Origin: Triplophysa rosa
Taxonomy: Eukaryota; Chordata; Actinopteri; Cypriniformes; Nemacheilidae
Reading direction: 5' to 3'
DNA length: 64,000 bases
Assembly: GCF_024868665.1 (NCBI RefSeq)
Contig: NC_079898.1
Location: forward strand, 4,251,842 to 4,315,841
Shown here: piece by piece, positions 10,756 to 22,307 of the stretch
Position numbering within the stretch: the stretch's first letter is position 1
Layout of the letters: each line of letters starts with the position of its first letter
Made by a program: the position numbers and the translations under genes
The notes under the pieces: model-generated
Told to the model about the DNA's origin: nothing
The model's input: only the letters and a program-made list of their open reading frames with translations
The model's database searches: none

Positions 10756-12340
10756 GTGAGCTTCTCTACGATCTGGATGATCTTTCTTTCTGCTGGAATC
10801 TACGACGTGGACAGCGGACGGTCCCTTCCTGCAGTGACTCTCCCCTGGGCGTCTCGGCAGTTCCGGAGGTGTTCGAGCAAATTTCCTTTTCTAAAAGAGC
10901 AAATTTCTCCAGCGTGGCTTGTCCCGCTGTTCTCATGGGTGCAACACACTCATCGAGGAGGGGGACGGACACAATGCCTGCTTCCAGTACGCTGGGGCAG
11001 ACGTTGTGGATACGTCCTGCCCGCACTGCGGGCGGTGACGATTCAGACGTTGCGTCACAGGTGGCTGTGTTCCCACGGGACTCAGCCACCACCTCGTTTG
11101 CTCCCCGTTCCGTGGCGGCAGGACTACGGCCCTGCCGTCCGCTATGGCAAGCAGCGAGGGTGAGATGAGGATTACTGTGAGCGATAATCCGCCAGCCACG
11201 GCTCACGGACCGTTCACACCTCGTTTCGCTCGTCTGACCGTTCCCCAAAAAAGACGGTCCGCCGTCTTATTCCTCAATCACGTATTCGGACACGATGCGT
11301 GATGATGAGAGGTCTCTTGCAGCATCGGGGGGTGACGTACTGCCATCCGACTCCGACGATTCTTCGGGCTCCCTCCCTCGGGGGGTCGAGCCCAGGAAAA
11401 AGCGGATGTCGAGATGTCGGCCATGCTTTCCCGGGCCGCCGTGAGTGTTGGGTTGCAGTGCCCGCACTGCCTCTCCCGGCGTTCGCGGCTGGCTACATGG
11501 CGCCTCGGGTTTGAGCGCGGCTCCAAGCCGCGCCCGCCCCCAGTGCCGTGTTTACCGGAAGTGCATGAGGAACTTTGCAAGACCTGGAACGCCCCTTCCG
11601 GCACGTTTCACGTCAAACAAAGTTCTGTCACCCTCTCTTCCCTCGAGGTTGAGACAGCTGGAGGATGCGTCGGTGTCCCCAGGTGGAGTTGCCGCCGCGG
11701 TGCACTCGTGCCCGTAGGTGGCGGCCACCTGGGGGGGCTCGACCTAGACTCCCGTCCAAAGCATGTGGTGTCTCGGCATCTCTGGTGTCGAGAGCTTACA
11801 TTGCGGCGGACCAGGCTGCCTCCTCTCTCCACGCTATGGCTCCTGCCAGGCCAGGGCGTTGAGAGAGCTCCACGAGGGTAAGACCGACCCAGCGCTTATG
11901 CAGGAACTCCGCGCCGTCACCGACCTCGCTCTACGGGCGACCAAGGTGACCACGGGGGCCCTGGGTCGGACGATGTCCACACTTGTGGTCCATGAGGAAC
12001 TCCTCTGGCCGATACTTGCGCAGATGAGTAACGCTGAGAAGGTCCGCTTTCTCGACGTACCCGTCTCGCAAGGGGGGGCTGGTTGGTGTTACTGTGGAGG
12101 GTTCTCGACAGTAAAAAGCAGTCCTCCGTGCCGCAACTCGGCCGCCTCGGCCGTCGAGTCCCGTGCACTGTCTGCTTCCCAGCAGCCCTGGTCCTCTTCA
12201 ACGCCCTCCAGTGACCTGGAGGAGACAGCGAAGAGGAGACCATCGCCCCATCAGCAGCCGCGGGCAGCGGCTGTCATGGGATCACCTCAGGGGGATCGAG
12301 GCTACCATTGGGCCCGACCCCAGCCACAGCGCTGGTAGGT
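10756..12340 (+). pseudogene. DIRS-2a gag-like ORF, broken
   Basis: Plus-strand pieces in shifting frames carry SFSKRANFSSVACPAVLMG, DDSDVASQVAVFPRDSATTS, LPEVHEELCKTWNAP, DPALMQELRAVTDLALRATK and AEKVRFLDVPVSQGG. The order matches DIRS-1 and the more intact gag at 26494. Several single-base frameshifts disrupt it. Confidence 0.7.
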
Positions 12341-12469
12341 CGGATAGGGACGGTTCCTGCCCCGTCCCTCCATCTGCTGGCCCCCTCTGGGGGGCTGGCG
12401 CCCACTTACTCTCAAAAAGGAGAGTTTCCTCTCTCTCTGGGTTACCTCAGCCGCTCTCACCCTCTGCAC

Positions 12470-13380
12470 GACGGTGAACGGCAAACTCGACGTTGCGTCA
12501 TGGCAAAGCGCAATGTCGAGTATAAACACCAGCCCTCAGCACTCTCAGTCAGACAGTGCGTTGAGCTGCGCAGTCGCCAGGCAGGAAATATGGCAGAGCC
12601 GATCTCCTCCCCGGGGGGCCTCCCCTGGCAAGGAATCCGTACTGCTAGCCATCGAACCACCCTCCGCGGGGGCGATGAAGCAGATCAACCTCTAGTCCCC
12701 TGTCACAGTTCTGGGAGCCCCCAGACTGTCAGGCGGGCTGAGGAAGACGATCCGTCTCGGCTACGCGATTCAGTCGCTACACGTCCGCCCAAGTTCCGGG
12801 ACGTCCTTTTACCTCAGGCAGAGGCAGGGATGCCCCCGTACTTCGGGCGGAGGTCGCCTCCCTTCTGGTGAAGGGAGCGATCGAGCCCGTCCCACCGGCC
12901 GAGGTGTTCAGCGGGTTTTACAGCCCGTACTTCATTGTCCCTAAGAAAGGCGGAGGGTTGCGCCCTATCTTGGGTCTGTGTGTTCTGAACAGGCACCTAC
13001 ACTAGCTGCCTTTCAGGATGGTCACGCAGAAGCGCATCCTGGCGTCCGTCAGGCGTCAGGACTGGTTCATGGCAATCGACCTGAAGGACGCGTACTTTCA
13101 TGTCTCGATCCTCCCTCGACATCGGCCGTTCCGACGGTTCGCGTTCGAGGGACGGGCATATCAGTACAGGGTCCTCCCCTTCGGTCTGTCCCTGTCTCCA
13201 CGAGTCTTTACGAAGGTCGTGGAAGCCGCCCTCCTTCCCCGTTGGGAAGGAGGTGTACGGGTACTAACTATCTCGACGACTGGCTCAAGTTTGGGCACAC
13301 TCTCGAGATCTGTGATGTACACACAGGGAACTGGTGCTCCGGCACCTAGATCGGTGGGGCCACAGGTCAACTGAGATAAG
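12470..13380 (+). pseudogene. DIRS-2a reverse transcriptase, broken
   Basis: FSGFYSPYFIVPKKGGGLRP near 12905-12965 and AIDLKDAYFHVSILPRHRPF at 13072-13131, followed by FEGRAYQYRVLPFGLSLSPR, are the fingers and palm motifs of DIRS-lineage RT. The YLDDW catalytic motif, expected near 13268, is frameshifted. The RNase H domain that should follow is largely deleted. Confidence 0.8.
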
Positions 13381-13559
13381 AGCAAGCTCTCCCCGGACAG
13401 AGCATCTTCTTTCTCGGTATGGAACTCGACTCTGTCCTCACGAGCGGCCCCGCTCACCCCCAGGGGGGGGCGCGAGGACTAGCGAGCCCGGTCAGTGTTG
13501 AACTGCCTGAGATCAGACAGTCAGCGGTCCCCCTGTAACAAGAGGCTCCCCGCGCAGCC

Positions 13560-14770
13560 GGCTCATTTGGGGGCAGTTTGGCCAGGCACAGGTGGTCCTG
13601 TTGCCTCCCCGAACTCCTCCCATTGTCCGCTTGGGTACTCCCTGTCCGAGGACCCTCGGCATGGATGCCCTTGCGCACAGCTGGCCGCGGGACAAGCGGA
13701 AGTACGCTTCCCCCAGTGAGCCTCATTGCACAGGGCCTGTGCAAGGCCAGAGAAGAGGAGCATCAAGTGGTACTAGTTACGCCCCTTCGGCCTAACCAGG
13801 ACTTGGTTCTCGGAGCTGAGGCTCTGACAACAACTCCCCCCTGGCCGCTCCCCCTGGCGAACAGCTTCCCCAGGGGAAGGGGCACGTTACTGCATCCCAG
13901 GCAAAACCTGGTCTCCATGTCTGGACGGGACGAGGAGATCCTGAGTGACCCACCCACAGTCCGGTTGGGACGTCACTCAGGCTAGGGCTTCGGCCACTGG
14001 GCGGCTATACGCCCATAGGTGGCGCCTCTTCTCGTCCTGGTGCTCTTCTCACCGAGAAGACCCGCGGAGTTGCTCGGTCTGGTACGAGCTGTCCCGTCCT
14101 CAAGAGAGCGGGGGAGTAACCTCTCCCCCTCCACATTGGGAATGTATGTAGCCGCTACGGCCGCTCATCATGACCCAAGTGCTGGGTAGCCTCTGGGACA
14201 GCACGGCCTGGTCATTAGGTTCCTAAGGGGCGCGAGAGGGTGACCACCTTTCGGCGCTCCGTACCCTCTTGCGACCAAGGTGGCAGCCCCAAGAGGCCCC
14301 GCCCCCTTCGAGCCTCTCGGGATTGCTGCTCTTTCTCAGTCTTGATAAAGACTTTTTTCCGCATGGCGCTCACCTCCAAGAGGGTAGGGGATCTGCAAGC
14401 ACCCTCCGTGTCCACAGATTGCCTAGAACTCGGGGCCGGGATTCTCACGTTATCTTGAGACCCCGCCCCGGCTACGTGCCCAAGGTTCCCACCACTCTCT
14501 TGAGAGACCAGGTGGTGAACCTGCAGGCGCTCCCCACCGGGGAGGAAGACCCAACCTATCCGTACTGTGTCCAGTACGCGCACGGCGCCTCTACTTGGAC
14601 CACACGCGGAAGCCCAGAAGCTCTGAGCAGCTCGTTAGGGCATACCGATCTCTTTTCCTGCCCGTTGGGGGTGAGGCTCACCCCTCGTGGCTGGCTCAGG
14701 GCGCCTCCCTGGCAGACATCTGCGGAGCTGCGGGTTTGGCTATGCCCAACAACTCCGTGAGTTTCTAATA
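13560..14770 (+). pseudogene. DIRS-2a C-terminal pol and tyrosine recombinase, broken
   Basis: Plus-strand frames carry LRPRPGYVPKVPTTLLRDQV, NLQALPTGEEDP and a GHTDLFSCPLG region. They correspond to the recombinase region of DIRS-1 read on the other strand, and the nucleotide match to 5430-6700 inverted is extensive. Frames are interrupted repeatedly. Confidence 0.65.
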
Positions 14771-15929
14771 CCTACGCGCGGAACTGGTGTCAGCCCGCAT
14801 CCTGGCAAGGTGTGGGACCGGCAGCCGGTAGGGCATACGCCTGCGGAAGCCCTTCCCCCTCCGGGGGGAGCAGTGGCGATCCCGCCTCACTTCTTTCCCC
14901 TCGGGTAAAGAACAGGCATTCCATCCATCACTAAGCACCCTTCCAGGGGACAGGCTGGGCAGAGCAGCCCTGCCCCTTTAGGCCGGGGAACAGTTGAGTT
15001 ATCTCCCACGTAGCTCTAACCGGACCTAGTGCTCCAGACGTGGTAACCCCCCCTCCGTGGGCTGTTCCGTCTGATGTATCCTCATGAATGGTTCCCACCT
15101 TGGCAACCCATGACCTCCCCAGGTGGACTCCCACCTTGCGGTTAACTCCTTCAGTCCGCACATTCCTCCCATGAGTTCTCCCCTGATGGTGAGACCATGT
15201 GGTGTCTCCACTAATTCCTCCCTACGGTAGGAAGTGGTCTCTGTAGCGCATCCCCCACTTGAGGAAGTAGCGCTTACCCAGTGGCCTTACGGTACCAGGC
15301 GGATTCTCGCTGTTAGAGAAACAAGGCTGCCGCCTGTGAGGCCGAAGGCAAGGGCCTTCCCACCTTTGAAGTAAAGCTCTGGGACCCCCTACCTACCTAC
15401 AATTTCGCGGTAGCACTCACATGCGCTACAGAGACCACTTCCTACCGTAGGGAGGATTTTAGTGGAGATTCCAACATGGTCTCACCGATCGGGGAGAACT
15501 CATTGGAAGCATGTGCGGACTGAAGGAGTTAACCGCGAGGTGGAGGTCCACCTAGGGAAGGTCATGGGTTACTAAGGTGGGAACCAATCATGAAGATACA
15601 TCAGATGGAACCGCCCTGCTGGGGGGTTAAAACGTCCGGTAGCACTAGTTCCGGTTAGAGCTATGTTGTAGATAACTCAGTTGGTACCCGGCCTAAGGGG
15701 CAGGGCTGCTCTGCCCAGCCCGCCCGCAGGAGGTGCTTGCTTAGTGATGGATGGAGTGCCTGTTCTTCACCCAGTGGGGGAAGAAGGGAGGCTAGTTAGT
15801 ACGCTGAACCCCTTAGGAGAAAGGGGGTAAGGTACTGTCATAGGCGTACACCCTACCGGTCGCCAGTCTTGCCTGATGCCTGCAAGACTCGAGCCGATAC
15901 CGGTTTTACGCGGAGGCTGTAGGACCTCA

Positions 15930-16430
15930 TGAAGGTGATGAGTGTAGCCCAACCCGCAGCTCTGCAGATGTCTGCCAGAGAGGCGCCTCGAGCCAGTGCC
16001 CACGAGGAGGCTGTACTCCATGTGGAGAGAGCTCTCTCCCAGTGGGCGCAGGCGATCTTAGGACAGGTACACCCTAGTGATGGCGTCCATGATCCAGTGC
16101 GCCAATCTCTGTTTGAGACAGCCCTCCCTGCTGATCTCCAAAACAGACAAAGAGCTGCTCAGAGCTCCTGTGGCTCTGCGTGCGGTCCAAGCAAATGTGC
16201 GTACTGGACACAACACGGATGGGGCTGGGTCTTCCCTCCCGGTGGAGAGCGCCTGTAAGTTCACCACCTAGTGTAGGGGGAGTGGTGGGAACTTTGGGCA
16301 CATAGCCGGGCCGGGGTCTCAGGATAGCGTGAGAATCACCGGGCCCGAGTTCTAGGCAATCTGTGGACATGGAGAATGCTTTTAGGTCCGTTACCCACTT
16401 GACCGTGATCCAGAGAGCCGTCTTCATCAT
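15930..16430 (-). pseudogene. DIRS-2b tyrosine recombinase remnant
   Basis: Minus strand: LRPRPGYVPKVPTTPPTLGG, then DRTQSHRSSEQLFVCFGDQQ, and a frameshifted equivalent of the ADICRAAGW box near 15950. Same order as in DIRS-1, broken in at least two places. Confidence 0.6.
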
Positions 16431-16786
16431 GAGGTGAGAAAGATGGGCTCCAGGACCGCATCAAGGTCGCAAGAGGGTACGGTGGCTGTGAGACAGGGAG
16501 GTGTCTGTCGTCACCCCGACGCGCTTCATGACCTGCCCGAGAGGGACCCCCATCCGTAGAAAGGTCATTGAAGACCAGGGGTTAGGGTGCCTCGGCAGAG
16601 AGGCGTAATCACCATCCGCCTGCTGCCTGTGTGCCACGCTCTCCAGGGAACTCGACTCTGTAGCCAGTGTTGGAGCGGTCTCATGTGCATCAACCCGAGG
16701 GGTATCACCACCGCCGAGAATGATATGTGCCCAGGAACCTCTGAATTTCAGGCGGACCGCTGGCTGCTTGAAATATTCCAGGCAGT

Positions 16787-17436
16787 TCAACACTGACTGA
16801 GCGCTTTCTGAGTCAGTCGCGCTGTAATGGAGACAGAGTTGAGTTCTATACCAAAAAAGAGGATGCTCTGCACAGATGAGATCTTGCTCTTTTCTTGGTT
16901 GACCTGTGGTCCCAATCGATCTAGGTGCCGAAGCACTAGGTCCCTGTGTGTACATAACAGATCTCGCAAGTTAGTCAAATGAGCCAGTCGTCGAGATAGT
17001 TAGTACCCGCACACCTCTCTCCCTGAGGGGAGTGAGGGCGGCTTCCACGATCTTAGTGAAGACTCGTGGGGACAGGGACAGACCGAAAGGGAGGACTCTG
17101 TACTAATATGCCTGACCCTCGAAAGCGAACCGTAGGAACGGGCGATGACGAGGGAGAATTGAGACATGAGAGTAAGCGTCCTTCAGGTCGATTGCCATGA
17201 ATCCATCTTGACATCTGATAGATGCCAGGATGCGCTTCTGCGTGAGCATCCTGAACAACAGCTTGAGTAGGTGCCTGTGCAGTGTACGCAGATCTAGCGA
17301 CCCCCGCTTTTTTGGGGACGATGAAGTACGGGCTGTAAAACCCGTTGAACATCTCGGCTAGAGGGACGAGCACGATCGCTTCCTCACCAGAGGGGTGGCG
17401 ACCTCGGCCCGAAGCACGGGAGCATCCTTGCCTCAT
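16787..17436 (-). pseudogene. DIRS-2b reverse transcriptase remnant
   Basis: Minus strand: FNGFYSPYFIVPKKAGVARS, then palm motifs in another frame, and DLLCTHRDLVLRHLDRLG with FFGIELNSV downstream of the (frameshifted) YLDD site near 17000. Gag joins RT by a deletion near 17436. Confidence 0.65.
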
Positions 17437-17900
17437 GGGGAACGGTCAGACGAGCGAGACGAGGTGCAAACGGTCCATGAGCCAGTGCCTGACGGATTAG
17501 CGCTCACAGTAATCCTCATATCACCCTCGCTGCTCGCCGTAGCGGGCGGCAGGACCGTAGTCCTGCCGTCATGGAACGGGAAGCAGACAAGGTGGTGGCT
17601 GAGTCCCGTGGGAACACAGCCACCCATGACGCAATGTCTGAATCGTCAACCGCCCGCTGTGCGGGCAGGACGTATCCACAATGCCCCAGCGTACTGGAAG
17701 CAGACATCGTGTCCGTCCCCCTCCTCGATGAGTGTGTTGCACCCACGAGAACAGCGGGACATGCCACGCTGGAGAAATTTGCTCTTTTAGAGAAAAAACT
17801 CTAACACTTTTGGAACCGCCGAGACGCCCTGGGGATGTCGTCGCAGGAAGGGACAGTCCGCTGCACCATGTCGTAGAACCGGCAGTCTTGTAGTTGCTAT
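17433..17900 (-). pseudogene. DIRS-2b gag-like ORF, 5' fragment
   Basis: Minus strand: ACPAVLVGATHSSRRGTD and DDSDIASWVAVFPRDSATT match the N-terminal gag of the other copies. The fragment is cut off at 17433, where it joins the RT fragment. Confidence 0.6.
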
Positions 17901-17970
17901 TTGTAGCGAAGTCTGTTGATCATGAGCGAAGGCTCCGAAGAACAAAAGGTGAATGAATGAGGCATGCCCT

Positions 17971-18032
17971 ATCCCTTTTATACCCGGGGGCGGAGTCCGG
18001 CATGCAAATTTCATTCGCCAATTTCATTGGCC
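17971..18032 (-). promoter_or_regulatory. DIRS-leader promoter-like module, copy 5
   Basis: Minus strand: CCAAT, octamer at 18002-18009, CTCCGCCCCCGGG and TATAAAAG at 17975-17982. One of the best preserved copies. Confidence 0.6.
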
Positions 18033-18585
18033 TTTTCTAAGTAGTCGGAAGCGATTGGCTCTACACAACGTCGAGAGACCAACAGAAAGGGAACCCTAAT
18101 TATTGTCTGATTACTGTGCATGTGTCAATTTCAAATTAGCTTAAGACTCTGGTGATTTTTTTTCTGGTGATTTTTTTTGGTCCAAAAGCAGTCTGATTCC
18201 ATTTACAGAGGTGGCCAAAATTATAAGAACACTAGTTTTTTTACCAGCTAAAAAATGGTTTTAAGTCAGTTATTTCTATCTTTCGCTGTAGTCTGTCTGT
18301 AGGAAATATCAGTTTACTAAAAGTATTCATTTTGCCATTAATTGTAATAATCCAGTGAGATTTTTGTTTGCACAAGGAGTCTGACAACAGCCAATGCTCC
18401 ACATAGAGATCTGATCTCATCATCATCATCCAGTCTGTCTGAAATGACATGAAGTATCAGAACAAACTGAGACAAAGTAAATCCAGAAGACCTGTGGCAA
18501 CGTCACCAAGATGCTTCAAGAAACTTACCTTTTAACTGTTGTTTAACCGGCTTGTATGATGTAAACCATGTTTTCATTTGTTTGT

Positions 18586-18913
18586 TAAAGTGAGAGTTCA
18601 CCCAAAAATGAAAATTCTGTCATCATTTACTCACCTTCTTGTCATTGTAAAGCTGTATAACTTTCTTTTTTTCTGCAAAACACACAGGAAGACATTTTGA
18701 ATAATGTTGGTAACCGGCCCCCATTCACTTGCATTGTTTTTTTTGCCATACAATAAATGTGATTGGGTGTCGGCGCTGTTCGGTTACCAAATTTCTTCAA
18801 AATATCTTCTTTTGTGTTCTACAGAAGAAAGAAAGTCATAAAAGTTTGAAATAACCAGAGGGTGAGCTAATGATGACAGAATTACATTTTTTTTGGCGAA
18901 CTATCACTTTAAA
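18586..18913. repeat. Fish MITE (TTCACCCAAAAATG family)
   Basis: Left end TTAAAGTGAGAGTTCACCC followed by AAAAATGAAAATTCTGTCAT; right end GACAGAATTACA through CGAACTATCACTTTAA. The inverted ends and interior match a very common non-autonomous DNA transposon of cyprinids. A TTAA-like duplication may flank it. Confidence 0.75.
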
Positions 18914-19309
18914 CCTTTTTGTTTTTAATTGAATGATTTTTTATTAACTTTTTCGTTTTAGGTTAGTGACATTGATTTGGAGCTACATTTGTATTTCATG
19001 TTAAGGCGTTTATAATGCCTTATTGTGTCTTGTTTGTTTTTGTTTATTTGCTTTACGAAAGCCATTTTTGTATTTTTATACGTTATGGGTGCTTTTTTGT
19101 TGCACCATAGTTTGTGCATTAAATATTACAATGATGGCTTGTATTTTTGACCATTTTATGGCGTAAAACAAACAAAGCATATAAAATCTGATGTTGAATA
19201 GGAATAAAGCAAAGATGAAAAAAGAATAAGTTGGCTTCATTTGTTTTTTATCCACAAATATAAAATGCAGGGTATAATTGCATTACAATTAAAATAAGTT
19301 GACTAGTAT

Positions 19310-19524
19310 GTAAATTAACAGCTGTATGCTGCTAAGTGACATTAGTATGCTGTTCTTAAAACAGTATCAGGCTGCTAAATAACAGTTGTATGCTGTAGCT
19401 AATAAAACAGTATCATGCTGTTAATTCAAATAACAGTAACCCGCTGTTATTTAACAGTATAAAGCTGGCAACCACAGCTGCCAGTAGATTACCGTTTTTT
19501 TACAGGATAATTTTTTACAGTGTA
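19310..19524. repeat. Right part of the MITE interrupted by DIRS-2
   Basis: A run of CTGTATGCTG/AACAGT units ending in ATAATTTTTTACAGTGTA, the inverse of the end at 10493. The 1.2 kb between 18094 and 19310 hold another MITE and AT-rich sequence with no gene. Confidence 0.45.
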
Positions 19525-19577
19525 GCTATTGATTCACAGTTAGTTTTAGGCATTCCCCTGCCATGCTGTGCATTTAC

Positions 19578-19806
19578 CCTGGCTGGTTGCTTAGTGAACA
19601 CAACAGTTTGAGTTCCACTGGGTGTGCTGCTGGTAGTGGTGAACATCACTGTTCTGTCTATTCCATTCAGAGTAACAGCCATCTGAGACTTCTCATCCTT
19701 AGTCTGAATCCTCCACAGATCCCACTCCTCCATAATCACAGAGCCTTTATACTTCAGGGTAGACACAAAAACATAGGACGGTGGCAGTCCGCCTGGAAAT
19801 AACATC
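19578..19806 (-). CDS. col21a1: col21a1 exon: thrombospondin-N/LamG domain, second part
   Basis: A 229-bp exon between TGTCCATAG and GTAAAT. After the split Arg codon it reads MLFPGGLPPSYVFVSTLKY and then WDLWRIQTKDEKSQMAVTLN. FPxGLPPSYVFVSTL and the DLWRI/VTLNG strands are typical of the TSPN domain. Phase 2 entry from the 19898-20063 exon and phase 0 exit are both consistent. No stop or frameshift. Confidence 0.95.
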
Positions 19807-19897
19807 CTATGGACATTAAGATGAAGACACTGTTTCAGTTCAAGCAATGCATTGTAATGGTGCTCACAACAGCAGCAACGCTTGAAAATACCTTTAC

Positions 19898-20063
19898 CTG
19901 GTGCTCTCAGTGAGGTCCACTCGGGATGTCACCTGGTAGGCATTGCTGCCGATAAATGATCCTTGTGTCTTTTTGGCTTTTTTGCCCAAGTTGAGGTGGA
20001 AAAGAATGTCAAATCCTTTCTCATTTCGAGAATCTATGGGAATCTTTGTTGGGCACACAGTCT
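19898..20063 (-). CDS. col21a1: col21a1 exon: start of thrombospondin-N/LamG domain
   Basis: A 166-bp exon with a TTTTAAAG acceptor and GTAAAG donor. The peptide begins (E)TVCPTKIPIDSRNEKGFDIL and ends RVDLTESTR. VCPT(K/R)IP followed by GFDIL marks the transition from the vWA domain to the TSPN domain in COL21A1-type chains. The entry codon (GAG) is completed by the last base of the 21444-22004 exon. Confidence 0.94.
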
Positions 20064-20771
20064 CTTTAAAACATGATAGGTGTTATTTACAACTTTGAAG
20101 CGCACAAAGCATGAATTATACCGTTTAGAAAAATGAGAAAGACTGAAGTATATTGTCATGAGCAAAAATAAAATGAAGCTTTACCAAATGCCCCAAATTC
20201 ACTGTCTTGTTGTTTTGAAGTATCAACTAGTTTTTTTTTTTATCTTTTATGTATATATCACAAAAAATTAGAAACGTATGATAGGTTAAAATGGCGGAAA
20301 GGGTTAAATATTTATGGAATGCACTGCTTTATTTTATTTGGCCTGAAGGCCAATCTAAAAAAAGTCTGTAGTGGAAGACCTTGGCGTGGATCATTGGACA
20401 TTGTTCAAATATGCAGTCCGGCTTAAGAATGTCCCAAACCATAACAAATACCAGACAAGAGATGACTCTGTCCATCATGAAGTGCCTTGATCGCTAACTT
20501 GTTCAGTGTCCGGGTACACATTATCACAAGCTTCACAAGAATCTTAACAAACTTTTATAGAGGGCAGTTTTTCCAGCCTTTTGGCTATATTGTTCTCCTT
20601 TATTTTTGCCTTTCCGTGTGGAACTGTTGCTGAGTAATCCATTGTTAGAACATAAAATTGCCTTGGAAATGTTTGTACTTTTTAACAATTCATTGTAAAT
20701 CCATATTGTACCTCACTGTAATGAAAAAAGATTTGCGAGGAAGGGACTATAGACAAACAAGACAAACACTT

Positions 20772-20986
20772 TAGGGGCCATTCACATTTTTTGTCTAAAA
20801 CTGTGTGGAAAACGCGAGCCGTGCATCTTTCTCTTGTCACATGACCCGCGGCACTCTGAAAAGTTGAAATATTTCCATCTCGATGCGGCGCCGACGCAGC
20901 TACAAAAATCTTCACACTGCACTGTATGCACGGTGCAACTGCATTGCTCTCTTCGCAAAAGACGTGAAATGTGAATAGCCCCTTAG
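20772..20986. repeat. MITE with AGGGGCCATTCACA ends
   Basis: TTAGGGGCCATTCACAT at the left is inverted at the right as ATGTGAATAGCCCCTTA. No coding capacity. It lies in the intron between the vWA and TSPN exons; the rest of that intron (20064-21443) shows nothing I can assign. Confidence 0.7.
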
Positions 20987-21443
20987 TCTTCCAATAAATG
21001 GGCTATTGTCATATAATGTATACATCTTGAAAAGATTACTGGCCATTTTCAAAGGGACTTGATGTAACAATCTTTGAAATACACTCAGCAATGTGGAGCC
21101 TAATCCATAATTTCACACTTTTGGATACAATTTACAGTCACCTAGGTGAATTCGGAACACATGGATGTTGTAGGACATAAATCAGACTTCGATCCATAAA
21201 GGGAGGTGGGAGGTACCAAATTATGCATGCACCTTAAACGTGGCGATGCCATAAACCTGTCTCCATTGATGTTACATGACGGTAAAGCAACAAAGTCTTC
21301 CTCCCCAGGCCCATAAAACTGTATCATTTCATGCTAACGTGTGAAAAAATAGTGCACAAATGAATGTTAAAACACACCGACGGAAATATGAAAGCATAGG
21401 GACCGTGGTTCAATTTTAAGAATGAATACACACACAGGCTTAC

Positions 21444-22004
21444 CTTCACACAGCTTCTGCCTAATAACTTCACCGATCTTTGAGATTGCTTTATAGTCTT
21501 CCACAGAGAAAACATATGTTGAGGATGGCTTGTTGGCAATTGCTCTGAGCTCCGCCTCCTCTGTCCCGGATCCGACGCCAATTGCGAAGAGAATTATCCC
21601 CTTTTTCCGTGCGGCTTCTGCAGCTGCCAGCACTTCATCTTGCGACTTGCCGTCCGTCAAAACCACAGCAATTTTTGCAATGCCGTTCGGACCTCGCTCA
21701 GAAAGGGCAAAGAGTTTGTCATTGGCAAACTTGATAGCCTTCCCTGTGTTCGTGTTCCCTCCCATATACTCTATGGACTCCATAGTCTTGATGAGGTCAC
21801 GGCTTGAGAAGTGTTTTCCCAACGGTATATGTAAGATGGGGTCATCGCTATATTGCACTACCCCAACCTGGGTGAACTTCTGACCGATGTTGAAGCTCAT
21901 TGTAAGATTCATCAGCCACCGTTTGACAATCTCAAAGTTGATGTCGTCCACACTCCATGATCCATCGACTATAAATACTAAATCACTTGGCGCTGTCCTA
22001 CAAC
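21444..22004 (-). CDS. col21a1: col21a1 exon: von Willebrand factor A domain
   Basis: One 561-bp exon carries the whole vWA domain of this secreted FACIT-type collagen. The metal-ion-dependent adhesion site is complete: DGSWS near the start of the domain, the Thr in GGNTNTGKAI, and the Asp in VVLTDGKSQD. The peptide begins (S)CRTAPSDLVFIVDG and ends YVFSVEDYKAISKIGEVIRQ followed by KLCE. Splice sites are TTTTAG and GTAAGC. Entry phase 1 and exit phase 1 fit both neighbours. Motifs CRTAP(S/T)DLVFI, ELRAIANKPSSTYVF and EDYxAISKI agree with what I recall of human COL21A1, which is why I give the symbol. Such chains sit in extracellular matrix around fibrils; the function in this fish is inferred. 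Confidence 0.95.
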
Positions 22005-22176
22005 CTAAAATTGAGAAGCAAAGAGAAAATAACAATGTTTTGCATGCTTGAATTGGCCTTGAATCTTTGCTCTGTATTAGGACAGCCACAATGAACACTG
22101 CACTATTAGGTGATGTTATCGGAGTCAATAGTCTTCATGCAACATACACTTATGGAGATGAGAGAAGCACGCTTAC

Positions 22177-22276
22177 TTAATCTCATGTCCTCATCTTGTG
22201 CTGTGCAAAACAAGTGAAGGAGCATGAAGTAAAGACACCAAAAAACGAAATGCATGGATCTTGTTTTGCAACCCAT
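22177..22276 (-). CDS. col21a1: col21a1 first coding exon: signal peptide
   Basis: ATG at 22276-22274 opens MGCKTRSMHFVFWCLYFMLL, then HLFCTAQDEDMRL. This is a basic N-terminus, a hydrophobic core of about 15 residues and a likely cleavage after CTA. The exon ends with TTA A before a GTAAGC donor; the single A completes a Ser codon with the vWA exon. A TCTCTTCAG acceptor at 22308 means the exon has about 31 bp of 5' untranslated sequence and at least one upstream non-coding exon. An in-frame ATG lies slightly upstream (22336), but it falls in the intron by this splice model. Confidence 0.85.
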
Positions 22277-22307
22277 GTTCCTGAAGTACCAAGCTCCAGT
22301 TTTGCAC

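Larger units (their letters stand above)
10547..15415 (+). mobile_element. DIRS-2a, plus-strand arm of a tail-to-tail DIRS pair
   Basis: Starts with the same 50-bp terminal repeat as DIRS-1 (TTCCCTTTCTGTCGGTCTCT) and reads leader, gag, RT and recombinase remnants on the plus strand. It stops near 15415, after CAATTTCGCGGTAGCAC, about 110 bp short of where DIRS-1 reaches its own 3' terminal repeat. There the sequence turns into the opposite-strand copy, DIRS-2b. Most of RNase H is deleted near 13490-13550. Confidence 0.75.
15416..18093 (-). mobile_element. DIRS-2b, minus-strand arm of the tail-to-tail pair, internally deleted
   Basis: From 15416 the sequence repeats the 3' region of DIRS-1 in the same orientation as DIRS-1, inverted relative to DIRS-2a. 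It then shows minus-strand recombinase (about 15930-16430), RT (16787-17430) and the 5' part of gag (17433-17900). It ends at 18093 with AACAGAAAGGGAA, the inverse of the DIRS 5' terminus. Only 2.7 kb remain, so much of gag and pol is deleted. Confidence 0.75.
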
